Origin: Bilabrum cf. latius
Taxonomy: Eukaryota; Bigyra: Bicosoecida; Bigyra; Bicosoecida
Length of the DNA stretch: 64,000 bases
NCBI GenBank assembly: GCA_965178125.1
Contig: OZ237746.1
Location: forward strand, 868,001 to 932,000
Reading direction: 5' to 3'
Below are positions 23,454 through 37,189 of the stretch, piece after piece (positions within the stretch are counted from its first letter, which is position 1; each line of letters starts with the position of its first letter). Made by a program: the position numbers and the translations under genes. Under the pieces are notes generated by a model, which ran no database searches, was not told the DNA's origin, and worked only from the letters and a program-made list of their open reading frames with translations.

Positions 23454-26400
23454 TCAGGTAGGGTCGAACAAATCCCGCGTGCCTCCGTCCTCGTCCACCA
23501 TCGTCAGCCGCCCCACACCCTCCTCCAGGTAGAGAGCTAGCACACCGCGCTGCAGCCCGAGCAATCCGAAACCATGCTTCCACACAGAATTGCCGTGCTT
23601 GTCCAGAATGTGAAGCTTCTTACTAGTGGACATGACAGCGAGCCTGAAGGGACCTTCATGGTCCTCGTGCAGATCCCAGGTGTCAGAGGCCCACAGGATC
23701 TCAAGCTCGCGCCCGTCGCTGATCGCCAACTTGCGAAGCACCACGTTGCCGTCCGACTGAAGATGCAGCGTGACCTTTTCGTTTTCACCGACGGCAGCCT
23801 CCATCAGGTCGTACTCGTGCAGACTGTAACCGATCGGAAGAACGTTCTTGGGAACCGAGTCAGGCCGCTGGGGACACACCGGCATGTCCTCGTCGCACGG
23901 TTGTGCCAAAGGCAGGTTGTCGTAGTCCTCGAAATCTTCCTGCCAGTTGCCCTCTTCGTCGCCGTCCGTATCCCAGTCCCAAGTGTCCGTGGTCCAGATG
24001 GATGCCCCGCTCTTCCGGTACAGGACCACGTTGCCATCGTCTTGCATCCTTAGTTCGCCGATCGCCCCGACTCGATCGGTCGCAGCGTGCCACTTCTCAT
24101 CCCCCCCTCGTTCTACGATCACTAGCCTCCCGCTGCCCTCGACCAAAAAGAAGCAGTGGCCGCCGCTGTCCGTCGCTGTGTTCCAAAGGGGTTTTCTGCC
24201 ATGTCCCTCACGCTCCTGGGCATACAACACGAGACTGCGGAGTACACGATATACGCACAAAAGATGAGCCGATGGAGGTGGTCGAAGCAACAACGCTGAT
24301 CTATAGTCTACGCCCAGTGCATACCAACTTATGTCACAAGTGGAATGTGCACGCAAAGATTATAACGGGGGAATACCATCATTCGATCTTTCATGGTAAG
24401 CAGTACGTCAGTGCAGGGCGTCATCCGATTCATTGATCTCACTTGCAGTCTCCTTGCATCGTCAGGTATCCGTCGTAGCCATGTCCATGTGACCGTAGGC
24501 TCCAAGGTGCCTCCAGGATCTGACCCGGCCGCATGGACCACCAGATGTCGCCATCTTCTGCTTCTTGGCACTTGTACCTGTCACTGGCTGTGCAGTGCAA
24601 GAACGAGGCGTCTCGGACGGCGCCATCATTCCACACGCCGCGGCTCTTCCACTTGCCCTGCTTCTTGCCATACGTGCCAGAGGACCACACGACCGAACCG
24701 GGCTTCTGATAGAGCACTAGGTTTCCATCCGGCTGCGAAAAGAAAAATGGAGGTACAGGCAAATATCAAGGCTAGTCTAGTACAAGGAATCAAGGTTCTG
24801 GATGGAAAGTGAGTTATGTCGTTTCTGCTTACCTGCTGCTTCAGCTCCAGCTCCGAAGGATCGTCACCTTCTCGCAAGGCCTTGGAGCCCATGATCATAA
24901 AATGCGTGTCACCGCTGTCATCAACCAAGAAAAGGTCGCCCTCATCGGTAAACACGAAAGCACACGCCTCCCCCTTGTCCTCGGTCTTGGAAGACCACAA
25001 GGGTGGATCGAAGTCCGGCTTGCCAGCGGGGCGGTATGCGACCTGGACCCCGCACTTCACGACGGCGAGCCGCATCGACCCGCCCCCGTCCGCACTGGTA
25101 ATCAGCGAAGACTGGCTCAGCAAGTACTGGCCCGGCTGCATCGAAGCCCCGCCGAGCCACGCACCGTCCAGCTAAACGCACTTCGAGAGGTCATCGGCGG
25201 TGCACTTGAGGTCGGGAGATGGCCGCAGGGATTTTGCAGGCACACCGTTGAAATGCAGATAGCTCCTGGACCTGTCGCCGTCCTTTCGGTTGCCAGGTGT
25301 ATACTGCTCCGCACCATGTCTGAACCCGTTCAGCAACGTGTAAGTGGTGGTCCCATCATCTCCAGCATCCGTCCAGTCATTCACTGCCCCACCGTTAGCC
25401 GTCGGGAACCTGAACATGCTGTCTACCCGCTCCGCTGGCAAGTCCATCTTGGCCAGGCGATCAGCGGCATCAAGTAGTGCCATCGTTACCTGCTTTGCTT
25501 GCCCCGCTGGCACGTCCATCGTGGCCAGGCGAGCAGCAGCATCCTCGAGCAGTGCTTTCTGGTGCTTCAGCTTGGTCATCTCTGTCTGGCCCGAAGTCTG
25601 AAACACGTACCGCATCAGGTCAGCGCCATTCATGCCCTCCTCTTGGGCCGCTTGTGCCATAGCCAGCCGATACTGATGCTCTGCAAACTGCAGGATATCG
25701 TCGGCTGCAGAGGCGGCCTCCCTGAGCTCATGCTGACCCTGGCTGTACACTGCATCCTCGAGCGCTTGGGTGGCCGCCCTGGCCTTGTCGAGCTGCTTCT
25801 TGGCCTGGTGTGCAAGCGGGCTCCTCTCCAGTTTGCCGAGCATGAAATCGCTGCGGCCCCCTCCCTTTTCCATGGATGCGGCCACGTCTGTGAGGCCCGA
25901 GTCGCCCGCCCGTTCAAGCGCCTCCTCCCACGTGAGGGTGCCGCCAAACTGAGCTGGAATTCCATCACGTCGGACCAGGGCCGCGGCGGCGTCAAGCGAA
26001 TCCTTGTTGATCTTGACCTGCTCGTATGACATACCAAAGGACTGCTTGAGCACCATGTCGGGGTTCTTGCCCTACTCCCTCGCTACCGTGGCCACCTCAT
26101 CAAGGAAATGTGCATAGCGTCGTTCAGACTCAAGGTGATAGATGGGAAACGTCCATCCGTCCACCATGCCCATGGCAACATTCGGGTCCTGCGACCGGAG
26201 CAGCGGCTAAATGTCCTTCTCGAAGCCCTTTATCGCCTTACTGAGCCTTTTCGAGGCCGCGGGATCAAGACCCGCCGCCTTACAGGCATCACCAAGGTTG
26301 CCCACGGCGATGTTGCCGTTGAGGACTTCGATGCCGTGCTGCCGCCCAAGGACTCCGTATGACACGTACATTTTGTCAATCCTGCTTTGCTGAACGAGGG

Positions 26401-29400
26401 GGTTGGAACGCACCCCATCGTTCCAGACCTTCTTGGCATCCGCTTTGAGCTAAGATAGCTTCTTGGGAGACAAGTCGTCTGGCCAGTCGTCGAAGGTAGT
26501 CAGGAAGCTGTCGAACGCCTTCTGCTTCTCAGCCAGATCCTTGGACAAGCCATACGTGGCAGCACCTGCAATGTTTGTGGATATAACTGCATCATCCATC
26601 ATCCCTGTCAGCTCGTGCATACCCATGCTCTCCAGGATTGCCATTGGGTCGCCAGCACCCGTAGAGTCGGCGGCATCAGCCATGGCGTGCCCCAGACGTC
26701 TCTGGGCGATCACTTCTTCACCTCTCAGCTTCGCGATTGCCGAGTGGACGAGCTCGTCATATTTCTTCCCGGCTTCTTCGACAAAATCTTTGAGGTCAGG
26801 GCTGACCTTGGTTCTTCCGGAAAACGGGTTCACGCGCCAATTCTTCTCCATCAGCTCGATCTGATCCCTGATCGCACGGAGGCTATCGACGTGCTGCTGC
26901 ACCACCTTGCCGCCCAACGCATCAGGAAGCTTCGCGTTGGACGGATAAAGCTGATGCCCACGCACGGAGATCCCCTCCATGAGTTGTCGCAGCTCTGGCG
27001 AAGCCACAGCCTGCTGCGCCTGCACAGATAGTTTCCAGTTGGCAACGCTCTGCTCCAGGCTCTCCACCGTGACACCATCGCCGTAAATATGCTGTACGAT
27101 GAGGTCACCATTCGCTGCGATGGCTTTGTCAGACTCTGCTGCTGCTCGGGTCGCGGCTAGCACCTCGTCGGCGTACACGATATCTCTCACTCGCATGGCC
27201 TACTGCTTGGCCTGGGCAACGTGCATTTGGCGAGTGATCTTGCCTGCGTCCATATCTTGCGCGACCTTGATGATCCTCTGCCTCGTCATGGGAGAAAGCT
27301 ATGTCCACGCGCCACCACTGAGCTGCTGCTCCACCATGCGAGCTGTCTGACCGTCCCGAAAATTATCTCGGAGTACGTAAACAAGATCATTCACGGGCTG
27401 TAAGGCCTCGTTTTCGGCATGTTTCAGTGCTGCCTGTGCCACCTCACGGTCAGCATCGTTGGTGGCTCTCCGAAGTGCCTCCTTAGCCTCCTTAACCGAG
27501 GATGGGTCGCTGATCTCCTTGAGCGCCGTCTCCGCTGCCTCAATCTCCGACCTGATGCGTTCCTTCTTGGCCCTTGTCAGGATGTGCACGAGATCGTTAG
27601 AACCCTTCAGCTCCAACGATGCCTGCAGCTTGGCCAGCTCCTGCTGCCTCTTCGCAAACTCTGCAAGCTTGGACTGGGCAGCGCCCTCGGGCAGCGTCCT
27701 CCTCCAGATCGACTCAAAGTCTTCCAGCCCAAGCTCCCGCCAAAGTACATCACGGGCATCCAAAACGTTAGCATAATTCGACGCGATGCGTGCTTGCTGT
27801 TCGCAGGACTCTGACAGCCTCCTGCTGACCACATCTTGCCAGAATGCCGAGTCAACACTTTGCTGCTTGGCGAGGGCCCTATCGGTGATCTCAGCGGCGC
27901 TCTCCCGAATCTTGCGCTCAGTTCTGACCCAGGCACTGTCAGTCTTAGGAACAGACACGCCACCCCATTCGATATCAGCTTGCCTTTCCAACACTTCCTC
28001 GGCTGTCGCACCGGCCCTGCGCAATTCGGTCAAGTCGTCTGCTGCTTGCTTTGCAATGGCCTCGATCTCCACCATGGCCTCCATTCGGGCAATCTCGCTC
28101 GCGTCGGCGTCGATGCCGCGCAGCTGCAGATTGGTCTTGATCTCATCCTCTGCGAGCTCACGATACTGGGCCAGGTGTTCATCTACCTTGGCTTTGTAAG
28201 GTGGGACGACATCACTGATGAAGTCGTCGGAGACCTTGTCCACTCCGAACGCATTGGTGAAATCGATTGCGTCCGGGTTGGGGTAGTTTTTCAGTAATTC
28301 GTCGGAAGTTGTTGCCCGCGCTCCCTTGACGAGCCTGCGCTAGACTTGTTCCCGACCCTCCTTGCTCATCCCCTTCAGAGCGAGGGCTGCGTCCTCCTTC
28401 AGCTAGGGCATGAGATTCTCCATGACCTTCCCATCCACTTCTCTGCGAACACTCATCACCTTCTGCGCTGTGGCGCTGTCCGGAATCCCTAAAGAATCGG
28501 ATATGGGAACGCTTGGACCTCCCTTCGCAGCCTTCAGCGCAGCGGAAGCTTGCTCCTAGGAGGAAAAGTGGGCTTCCTTGAGCTCCTTCTTGAGCCTGGC
28601 AATGCTGCTTTTCTGCAGGTCCTTGGCATCTGACCTCAAAATCTTGACCAGCTGCTCTTGCACGCCGCCAAGGTCTAGTTCCTGGTCTCCGATGCGCTTG
28701 GCGCATTTTTCGACAGCATCAGCAGCAGCCGCGTCCGCCCGGACCAGCTTACGCACCAGAGCATCACTTTCTACCTCTCCGAGAAGCTACTCAGGACTCA
28801 GCCCACGCTAGAATTCACTGTCCATGCGCACCACTCCGTGTGGCTGGATTGCAGCAGGCATGCTATCGAACTCAAGATCGGCACGCACCTCGACGTCGTC
28901 TGCTCGTATCGGTGCAGCTGGCACGTTGAGTTCGGTCGCGATGGCTTCATCCAGCTCGTCAAGGCTTGGCATGCGGTTGGCCTTGCCTTGAGCTGTCGCT
29001 GCAGCCGAGTCGGCAATATTGGCGTTGAAATCCTTCAAAGCCTACCGGTCCGAACCGAATGCCTTGGCCCGGAGTGACTTGAGGTCACCGGCATTCAGAC
29101 CAGGCAGCTCTGCTGGTGACACTCCCAGCTGCCGGGCCAGGGTGCCTTCCAGGATGCCACGCTGGATCTCGCCATCGACTTCCGCAATCAGCTTGCGGGC
29201 ACCATCAAGGTTCTCTGCCAGCTGCAGTCGCATGTCGAGCGCCGCTGCCAGGTTGGTGTGGTACCTCATGACCTCGTCGACAGCGGGCACGCCGTTCATG
29301 GCACGGGTGATGTCGGACGCCACCCCTCCGCTCAACTCGGCCGCATTCGCAATGGCCAGCGTTAGCTCGGATGTCGCAAGGTCGTGCTCGAGGAGCACAA

Positions 29401-32400
29401 GGTGGCCTAGCTCGTTGTCCAGGGCCGATTCCGGCGCATCGGCAAGCTTCTCGAGCCTCACGTAGGTCTCCTAAACTTTGTTGGAAGCCGCCTGCACTGC
29501 TGGATCGGCCGCAATCTGCATGGCGATTGGCCCATCGGTTGTCAGCAGCCCCTCGTCGATGTACTTGCCAATGTCGCCCAGGTCACCACGAAGTGACTTG
29601 CTGGCGCTGAGAGCGCCAAGCAGAGCCTCGTTAGCTTGCAGATCCGCTTGCAGTCGCCTGGCGTTCGTGCCGAAATGGAGCGCCATGAAGGTATCGGCTG
29701 CCTCCAGTCCGCCTTCCTCCGCAGCTTGCATGCTTGCATGGATGTCAAGGAGCGACTTGGCCTGATTGACCTTGTTGCTGGCTTCAAGTGCCTCTGAGGC
29801 CGCCAGCTGAGACGGTAGGGGTCCCGTGCTGTCAATCGACTTCACTGCTGCCTCAAACTTGGATTTGGCAGCCTCGCTGACCTGGTCGTGCTTCTTGAGC
29901 GCTGCGTGTGCCCTTCTCATGGCCGCCTCCACGTCGGATCCCAGCTGTCCGGCATCCTGCAACATCCACTCGGGCAAGTCCTTCAGCGTGCCGTCGCCCC
30001 GGAGCAGCGCGTCGTTCTTTCCGATGGCTGCCTGCACTCCAACGATCGGCTCCCCGGCCCACAGATCTCTCTTAATACCGTCGATCACCTTGGTCGATAG
30101 CAAATCATCGGACAGATCGTACACCTTGAACCAGTCATCGGGGCCTTTGAAGTGCGCCCTGGCTGCGTGGGAGGCTCTGGCAGCCGCATCGGCGGCTCCC
30201 TGCCTTGCCTGCGCAAGGGCCTCCTTTGTGACTGGGCTTCCGGCCAGCATCGTGGCGACGGCAGCCCCGTCGGCCCCTGATCGTTCGGCAGCGGTGGCGG
30301 CAGCAATAGCAGAGTCGATCGAGTGCAAGTCATCGGTAGCAGTAACGAAGGCATCCAGTGACCTGAGGACCTCTTCTGTTTCCTCTGTTCCCTGCTTTAA
30401 CCCGCCGCGGTACATTTCCCACTAGGTCGCCATCTCACGGCTGGCATCGAGGTGCCTGAGCGATTCGAGCAGCTCCTCCGTGGCCATGCGTGGGTTCTCG
30501 TAGAGCGCCTTGAAGGCACCCATGATGTTGTCCCCGTCTCGGATCACGGAATCAAGGACTCCGGCGGTCCGTGCGTCGACGGACATGGCACGCAAGGCGG
30601 TGCCCTTGGCCCGCATCGTCTTGACCTTGGCCGTGACGTGGCTGGGCAGCGTGTTGAAGTTCTAGATGCAGATTGCGTGAACGGCCTCATCCGGACCCAT
30701 CCCCTGCTTGACGAGGCGTCGAGTTCCGGCTTCTACCAGCTCCTCGATCGCGTCGGCCTCGGCCTCCCATTGCAGGCTGGCAAATACGAAGGCTGCATGC
30801 TGCCTGCCCTCGTCAGTCAGCTGTCCCAAGCCTTCGACCAGCTCCTTGCTGCGCATCACCTTGGATAGTTCGTCCAATTTGGCTTGCCGGCGGCCATACG
30901 CCACCATGGCGTCTTCGAAGTCCATGAGACGCAAGTCGGACGGGTCAACAGGCAACTCAAATGTTACCCTGCTGACCGCCTGCACGTCCGCCACCATGCC
31001 GGCAAAGGCCTTGTCCTAAAGCATTTGGGACGTCTCCTCTCGCACCACGGTCTGGCTGCGGCGTAGCTTGGCAGTCACATCACTTAAGCTGTCCTTGGAC
31101 CCGAAGCCAGGCTTTCCGCCGAAGGACCCGGAGTCCACGCGCTGGTACGATGGCCCGTCCACGATCTTCATCGACCCGTACCTTCGCAGCTCCATCGCCT
31201 CACCGAGGTCTGACCCAGCGATGCTGCCCCGAATATCAGCCATCAACGCGTCCTCAGGTCCCATGAACGACCGCTTGGTAGCATCAGATAGTAACTCGGA
31301 TGCTTCTTCCGAGATTGCCGCCAGATCAAGATTCCCGGTCTTTCCCAGCTTCGCACCCTGACCAAAGTGGAGTTTGCGCCACACCCCCGGTGCCTGCAGG
31401 AAGCCGTGCCGCGGCCTCCGCTTCCTCCGGCAGACTACGTTCTTCTTACACTCCAACACCCTGAGCTTCTACCGTTTGTAGCTGTCGACCTCTACCCTGG
31501 TTGATATATGGTCTATGTTCAGCTTCTTCGCACCGTCGCCCCCGTTCCTAAAGATGGGGTCCCTGGCAAGTCGTGACTCCATGAAGGACTGCCGTCTCGC
31601 ATTCATGTTCACTTCTGCCCTCACCCGCTTGAGGGGATCAACTACCTGCTTCTGCAACCGCTTCCGGCCCACCTAGCCGACGTAGTTGTCGAAGGCGGAA
31701 TCGTAGATGTGCTTCATGGCCTCGTGCTGCTCGACCGGAGTGGCTGTCTTGCCGTGCTTGACGAGCCATTTCTTGTACTCTGAGGCGGCCTCCTTGTTCA
31801 TCTTCTTGGAGATCTGAACCGCCTGTACCTCGATACCATCAAGGGCAGCTGCGGCCAGGAGCCTCTTACTAGTCGTCTTGGCCACCACATGCTCAGCCGT
31901 TTTGCCCAAGGCGGCATTTTTCGTGTAAAACAGCAGATTCCTGATGCCCTAGAAGCACTCTCCCAGCGTCATGGCAAAGTTCTTGACGGACTTCCACGCG
32001 AACTGGAAGGGGAACTTGACCGCACGCCATACGGTAAGCAACGGGTGTCTCACGGCGTACTTGAGCCCCTTCCAAGCCAGCTTGGCGCCTGCAACCACAA
32101 GGTGCTTCGCCCCCTTAGCGGCTGCAGCAAGTCCAGTCGTGATAGCACGCTTGGTGAACGCCCTGCCGATAGCTTTGCCTCCCTGTTTGTACGTCTACTT
32201 CGACAGCGCCTTCACGGTCATCTTGAGAGCGTTCTTCGCTGCCTGCTTGGCTGCCGCCTTTGCTGTAGCCACAGCGACTGCACCGCCCGCCTTTGCCGCT
32301 ATCTTAAGGCCGGCACTCGCACCGCCTGTGAGCATACCTAGCGCAATGTCACCGGGTAGTTCGACAGCGATCTGCGTCCAGAATCTCCCCCACTGAAACA

Positions 32401-34861
32401 TGGGGTCGTCCAGTCCGTTCCGAGGGTCGACGCGGGCCAGCTGCCCACCGTACGCTTCCTGCTTGTCAAGTATCCCCTTGGGATAATCTCTTGCCTCGTA
32501 GTCCCACGAGTTGGTCTCGAATAGGGGAGTTCCATGCATCCGTAATACGATGTTTCCGTCGTACTGCGTGCCAAACACCAGCTTGTTGAACTCGTACGGA
32601 GGCCGCATACCGATCCTGACCTGCTCCGGTCCAGTCCACGCCGCGCCTCCATACTTCGCAGTAGAATAGATAATCGTTGTTGGCGAGAGCGACAACAGCG
32701 TTGTGAACCAATCCACATCGTCGGGCTCCACCAGCGTTGACATGAGCGTCTCGGCGTCGGCGTAGTACGTGACCCGGCCAGTTCCATCCACGATCTCGAG
32801 TTCACCGATGGACGAAAAAATGAACGAGTACGGCCCCTCCTGCTTGACGGGAGTCTCGTCTTCCTTTCCCCAGCCGTCCTGGGTTTTAGAGGCAAACAGG
32901 ACCGCCCGACCCTGCACATATAGGACGAGGTTGCCATCCGCCTGCATTTTCAGCGAGATGACACCGTTCGTCACCTGTTCATTCGCGGTTGACGTAATAG
33001 CCTCACCGGGAACCATGTCTCCGCTACCCTCGGGAGGGGCAACGCAGTTGCCGAGGGTCATAGCGCTGCAGAAGGGGCGAGTCGGGTCGTCCATGCGCGC
33101 TCTATGGATCCGCAGCAGGGAGCCGTCATGGGCATCGTTGGGCGCGCTTGGTGCGGACACGGTGGTCCACACTACATCTGGACTTGTACGCGAGATGACC
33201 TCAATAGCCTCGGGGGAGGCGCAGTAGTCCAAAGGATGGAAGGAATCCAGCCGCAGGACGGCCATGTCCACCATGTGGAGGGGGTTGGCCCACTCGTCAT
33301 CGTCCTTCTTGCGGACGGCAACAAGGGCGGCGCACGTGATCGGACCCGCATCGCCCGTGGTCTGCTTCCACACCGTGGTCTTGCCTCCCTCTCCCAGGAC
33401 CATGAGGTCACCGGGGGTGGTGAGCACCAGAGAGTAGGGTCCCTTCGATTTACCATGCGTGCCGGAGGCCCACACGACCTTGAAGGGCTCGGCTTCGAGC
33501 CGTTCTTGAATCGCGGGAGAATCCATGCAGTCGCAGTGAGCGATGGGGTCGGCGCACGAGAGGTACTCTCTCTTGTCTTCGTCATCGAATTTCCCGCTCG
33601 CGTCCTTCTCGCACTGCGATCCGCGATACTCGAGGACCAGGTTGCCGTCTTCCTGCATGACAAGTTTGGCCTCGGACGCAATGATCTCCCGGTTGCCGAT
33701 GTTCTTGAAATGTCGGTTAACGACCTCGTACGTACTCTTCGAAGTGAGGGCCCTGCCTTGCGGCAGCTGCTCCCCGGGTCTGAGAAATTGCGCGCCATCG
33801 GCAACCACCTTGCACTTTTCAAGCGAGCGCTCGCCGCACCACGTCTCTGCCTCTTCCTAGCCCTAAAGCTCGGGCCTCCAGGAAGGAGCGTCCAGGAACC
33901 ACCCGGAGTACTCCCAACGGAGCTTGCGCAGGCGCTGCCAGCCGTCCAGATTGTCGTCTAGCCCAGGGTCGTCCTCCGGCCAGCCGTTGTCCTTCAGGAC
34001 CGCCAGAAGGTCGGTGTTGATGGCCGTCCTTGATTGTGCCACAAGGAGATCCGGGTCGTCCTTTCGCCGAACGACGAGGTTGCCGCCCTCGGTGATCTCG
34101 AGCTGCAGCAGGTCCTTGGCGCGGGAGATTTCGCCTTCCGATGTGAGCCCCATGGACGTCCGACTGATCCACTTGACGGCCGTATGATCATCTTTTTCGC
34201 TTGCCTCGTTCAGCGAATCGGCGTTAATTTCTGTGGAGTTCAGGCCAACTCGCACCAAAGCCAGGTCACCACCCGATGTGAAGACGAACAAATCACGCTT
34301 GTGCTCTCCCTGGGGCTCATCATGGGCGACAAGCTCGTTGCTAGTCTACCCTGGCAGGCGAGAAGCAGCACGGGCCCGCCAGATTATGTTAAATCCCTGG
34401 CGGTCCTTCGTGGACTCGGCCAGAAAGAGCCCTTCCTCCTTGTTGCACAGCTGAATCATGAAATCCTGCACTATCCTCTCCAAGCACTGCCCCGGCCTCA
34501 GCATCTGCGAAAAATTATAGAAATGAGACAAACATGGTCGCTATGGGTACTATGTCTGACGCGGTAGGTGGGCCTAGTGTGTTCCCATTGTACCTGACAG
34601 CCTCACCTGACCAGGCTGCAAGGTCGACCCATCGAGTGCAATGGCACAGTCACCCAAAGAATCAATGAAACATGATGAGGGAATTTCTTGCGACTCCAAG
34701 TGGGCAGCATTCCGTCGCCGAGAAGTCCGTAAACCAGCCGAGTTTACTCTCAGCAGCCGGCTTTCTTGCCTTCCGAGGCGCTGAGCACTGCCACGAAATT
34801 GCGTAGCCAACGAAGCTCCAAGAATAAATGAAGTAAATATCGCTAATACAGCGAATCGCAT
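23454..34861 (-). CDS. Giant secreted bulb-type lectin / helical protein (4 exons)
   Basis: Proposed exons: 34861-34607, 34504-24833, 24732-24443 and 24195-23454, ending in TGA, for about 3652 residues. Exon 2 alone is 9672 bases, held open by at least 23 in-frame TAGs and no TAA or TGA. The N terminus is a signal peptide (MRFAVLAIFTSFILGASLA). Bulb-type (B_lectin) mannose-binding repeats with the Q.DGN.V.Y signature occur near residues 223, 370, 606 and 736 (for example LKMQADGNLVLYVQG). A cationic hydrophobic segment spans about 800-940. From about 940 to 3190 the protein is Ala/Leu/Asp/Glu-rich and almost wholly helical, with no recognised domain. B_lectin repeats return at the C terminus (LKQQPDGNLVLYQK, LRMQDDGNVVLYRK, LHLQSDGNVVLRKL). 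It is inferred to be an extracellular or vesicular glycan-binding protein. The last intron is the least certain. Confidence 0.7.
24196..24442 (-). other. Putative intron 3 of the giant lectin gene
   Basis: Donor TGCAA|GTGAGA and acceptor CATGGCAG|AAAA. It is 247 bases, phase 2, and joins MQGDC-Lys to KPLWNTATD in frame. It is needed to avoid a TGA immediately after the donor. Another acceptor (GCCCAG|GAG) is nearby but out of phase. Confidence 0.5.
24733..24832 (-). other. Intron 2 of the giant lectin gene
   Basis: Donor CAGCAG|GTAAGC and acceptor TTCTTTTCGCAG|CCGG. It is 100 bases, phase 0, and lies inside a B_lectin repeat: joining ELKQQ to PDGNLVLYQ restores the repeat signature exactly. 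Confidence 0.8.
34505..34606 (-). other. Intron 1 of the giant lectin gene
   Basis: Donor CAG|GTGAGG and acceptor TTTTTCGCAG|ATG. It is 102 bases, phase 0, and joins STLQPGQ to MLRPGQC. The signal-peptide exon reaches a TAA only through intron sequence, which supports splicing. Confidence 0.7.
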
Positions 34862-34962
34862 CGGCGGTACGAAATCTTGAAGTGCTGAAAAATAAGAGAA
34901 GAGCAGCTGGGCTGGGCGCGCCCTGAAATTTCTTATTTCGGTATCAACTCGTTACAATTTGA

Positions 34963-36927
34963 ATTAGGCGCCAGCACGGGCACCATCAAAGGATCGTGAC
35001 CGACACCGGACGATACGTTGAATGTGGACAAGTCGGGTACGCAGACGACTACGTGGCACTGACGTCGAACTGGAACGAAGCAGTGGCGGTCATGAAGCTA
35101 GTCAAGAGCCTGTTTGCACTTGCGGGCATGTAGCTGGGAATCAAGCCCCTGACAGCATCGGGCCAGGGAACCAAGACAGCGATCATGGCCTTTGGCTACG
35201 CTCGGGACTCAATTCCTGGGGACATGCCAGAGGGCGTCGCATGCAGAGCAGCGGACGCGGGAGAGACGGATGGGGAGTGGACCATCCCACTTGCCTCATC
35301 CTACCTGTACCTCGGTCTACTCATTTCGACCCAACCAGTACGGATCAGCCCAGATGAAGTAGCTGGGCTGACGCAGGCGAGAGACATCTGGGTAATTGAT
35401 ATGGCACCCCACGTACGCAGGAGGATTGCGATGGCGTACCGGGCGGCCAGGGACATCACACGAGCGGCGGTGAACGGCAACTGGGCGGTCTCCCTGCACG
35501 CCCAGCTGCTCCATGCAGGAGCAATCACGAGTGCATTCTACGGAGCAGAGGCAGCGGCATGTGCAACAGGATGGGACACCTTGTCAGGATTAGGATATGG
35601 TTCCCAAGTTTTCTACGGGATGGAACTGAACCTGGAAGTCCTCAAGATGCTGGACAAATTCCTGCTGGATACGCGCTGGATGATTGTCAGCGGATCGACA
35701 CAGGTAAGGCCCTTCACCATGGGCGGTCGATACGTGCCAAACCTTGCGATGGACACTGAGCTGCTGACGGCATCGGCAGCAGGGCGTGTTGCTATGGGCC
35801 TGCTGGACCTGATCGAGTGTCCCTCGAAGAAGGGCCTTGATGTTGCGGCCAGGTTCATCCACCAGGGCCGATTCCTGCAGGGACCACCAGTACAGACAGG
35901 CCCACTCGGGGCCGCGCTGGCACTGGGATTCAGGATCAAGATGGCAGGGTGGACCCACCGGATCGATGACGCGAAGGACTGGCTGGGATGCCAGGAGACT
36001 GCAAAAAAAGTCACAAAGTGGAGGAAATCCAAATCCGGAGCTGCTGACCGATCGTTCACAAGCCTGAGCCTGGGATGCTCGCACGATCCGGCACTGTCGG
36101 ATTGGGACCGGGAGAGAGCTGCGCTCGGAGTGGTCATGCTTAACCGGTACGCAACGAAGGGGCGGTATGCCTTCGGACCAGGAGCCATGCCAACAGCAGC
36201 GGTGGTGCAGGAATACGGCCACCAAGGAAGACGAATTCTGCGCATCCGAGCTGGACAATACCCGCAACAGGGCACGCCCAACCTTCAAGTGATGGGCACC
36301 GCGGTAGAGCAGATGGAGCGGGCCGAGCATGACCATCATGCCGGAACGAGACCGTGGCAACCCGATGATGCGGATCAGAATAGAGGGAGGTCCCCTGCCT
36401 CCCTCCGGAAAGCATGGGCGAAGACAGCTCTCGCTCAGGACCCTTGGGACGAGAAGCTGGAGCGCACCAGCAGGGCCAAGCCAATCGTCGAAGACGCACT
36501 CACTCGGATAGAGCGTACGATTGCGCGGTCATCGGAACGGACAGCTGTCAAGGAGCTGGCCAACCGAGTGGTGCAGGTGATCAGGAACCAGCTGCGCTAG
36601 CAGGAGTAGCTGACGTGCAGGCAGTGGATGCGAGGCGATGCGGCGGCTGCTCTTGCCGCCACGGCCACGCAAGAGCTGATAGCGGCAACCAATGCGAACG
36701 CTCGGCTACAGCGACGGATGTTTAAGCCCCACGGCTTGCTAAGGGACATAGAGAGGCAATGGGCCAAAGGCATGAGCGCGTGCATGCTAGCCTCTCTGAA
36801 GGATCGTGAGACGCAGAGACGGTCATGGAGGAGGAAATGGTGGGTCCCGGCAGGGGACCCTGATGTGGGACTGGACCGCGCTTTGTGCCGGGCACATGCT
36901 CCGCACCTGTATGCTTTCTCCCTGTGA
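34963..36927 (+). CDS. LINE reverse transcriptase, 5'-truncated
   Basis: The frame is open from 34963 (a TGA lies just upstream) to TGA at 36925-36927, with TAGs at 35131, 36598 and 36607 (about 654 residues). It begins just before RT motif C: TDTGRYVECGQVGYADDYVA, with the catalytic YADD box near 35036. Motif D/E-like text follows (LFALAGM-Gln-LGIKPL, KTAIMAFGYAR, then YLYLGLLIS). The remaining 480 residues are the helical thumb and connection region usual in non-LTR elements, ending in a basic RRSWRRKWW segment. Motifs A and B and any endonuclease are missing, as expected for a 5'-truncated insertion. No RNase H or protease is seen. The 3' frame is undamaged, so the copy is recent. Confidence 0.7.
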
Positions 36928-37189
36928 AGGCATCAGGCTGAGGGCTTGTGGGGGACCACATTGATGGCGAATAAAGGGGACTCGGCGGTGTAGGCTGAGA
37001 TTGGGGGGCCTTTGGCCTGAAAGGGTCGGGGGTCTTGTAGTCCTTGTTTGAGGACTCCTCTGGATTCAGGTGATCACTCGAACTCCTTCGGGGGCAACGG
37101 TGCATCTGGGTGCTTGTGGAATCTTTACCCAACAATGTATTTCTGTATTTCTGTATTTCGCCGCGACAGCGGAACCTTCTAGAACAATA

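Noticed and set aside
1-35000. Dozens of long open frames on the opposite strand or other frames of the GC-rich genes
   Set aside because: High GC makes stops rare. These frames lack domains, have Arg/Pro/Ala-rich composition and overlap a better-supported frame.
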